Positions 5,359 through 5,490 of a stretch of DNA of 5,490 bases are shown piece by piece. A program made the position numbers and the translations under genes. Location of the stretch: the NCBI GenBank assembly GCA_002773185.1, contig PFBU01000058.1:1-5490 (forward strand). Reading direction: 5' to 3'. Numbering within the stretch: the stretch's first letter is position 1; every line of letters begins with the position of its first letter. This DNA is from Candidatus Magasanikbacteria bacterium CG10_big_fil_rev_8_21_14_0_10_36_16 (GTDB lineage Bacteria > Patescibacteriota > Patescibacteriia > Magasanikbacterales > UBA922). The notes beneath the pieces were generated by a model. The model saw only the letters and a list, made by a program, of their open reading frames with translations, made no database searches and was not told the DNA's origin.

Positions 5359-5490
5359 TCCTGCAAAAGTAGAAATTGAATATCTATATTAAAGTTGTTC
5401 TTCAATGTATTTATCTGCGAATCTACAAAAGTAGAAAAAGTTATTTTGGAGATGCTACAACAGCCAAATCTACAAAAGTAGAAATTGAAT
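5359..5490 (-). CRISPR. Trailer end of a Cas12a-type (V-A) CRISPR array, runs off the right edge
   Basis: Read on the minus strand, three repeats carry the Cas12a crRNA handle TCTAC-TTTT-GTAGA, which forms a 5-bp stem with a 4-nt loop. They lie at 5468-5490 (intact as far as visible, ending TTTGTAGAT), 5421-5439 (TTTTTCTACTTTTGTAGAT) and 5359-5381 (ending TTTGCAGGA). The first and last share ATTCAATTTCTACTTTTG exactly. Start-to-start spacings are 47 and 62. If the full repeat is 36 nt, the terminal one covers 5359-5394, giving a 26-nt spacer at 5395-5420; the other spacer is 28 nt (5440-5467). The terminal repeat has lost part of its stem (one mismatch, one wobble), as expected at the leader-distal end. 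This fixes the orientation: leader, and probably cas12a, cas4, cas1 and cas2, lie beyond 5490. AATTTCTAC-loop-GTAGAT is the known Cas12a handle, and Cas12a is known from Parcubacteria and Peregrinibacteria. No cas gene is in the window, so an orphan array is possible. Confidence 0.85.

Noticed and set aside
5340..5376. Promoter for the remnant/BRO operon at the array junction (TTCTAC, 18 bases, TATATT)
   Set aside because: The -35 is poor and falls inside the CRISPR repeat, and the TG is not correctly placed for an extended -10; too weak to list.

Overview
The window is AT-rich, and every gene I can support lies on the minus strand, so transcription runs from high to low coordinates. Several traits suggest a Patescibacteria (Candidate Phyla Radiation) genome, most likely Parcubacteria-like. 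These are a single-chain glycyl-tRNA synthetase, a Pif1-type helicase fused to a WYL domain, a BRO-family protein, near-absence of Shine-Dalgarno sequences, TAA as every visible stop codon, and GC-rich palindromes in otherwise AT-rich spacers. This assignment is inference from gene content and style; there is no rRNA in the window to confirm it. Glycine is encoded only by GGN with no in-frame UGA in the long genes, so the UGA=Gly code of Gracilibacteria/Absconditabacteria is not supported.

Layout from the right edge, in the direction of transcription. (1) 5359-5490 is the leader-distal end of a CRISPR array whose repeat carries the Cas12a (type V-A) handle. Three repeats are visible and the array continues off the window. 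(2) Directly against the array, 5186-5358 is a headless C-terminal coding remnant, perhaps of a restriction-modification methylase. (3) Four bases later comes a BRO-family gene (4363-5181), and 12 bases after it a Pif1-WYL helicase gene (2758-4350). Remnant, BRO and helicase are spaced like one operon. (4) A near-consensus promoter overlaps the helicase stop codon and drives a small coiled-coil gene (2339-2704). That unit ends in a palindrome-rich spacer and an intrinsic terminator at 2140-2176. (5) Immediately after the terminator, an extended -10 promoter drives glyQS (735-2105) and two small unknown genes (459-713, 196-441). (6) The left edge (1-195) is non-coding. It holds a long hairpin resembling IS200/IS605 element ends and an 8-bp tandem repeat.

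The window therefore joins a housekeeping half (glyQS operon) to an accessory half (CRISPR end, gene remnant, BRO, Pif1-WYL) that looks like the edge of a defence or mobile island. The most informative signal is the Cas12a-type array end. Its last repeat is decayed, one internal unit has a repeat cut down to about 19 nt, and it sits against a decapitated gene. The cas genes, if present, should lie beyond the right edge.
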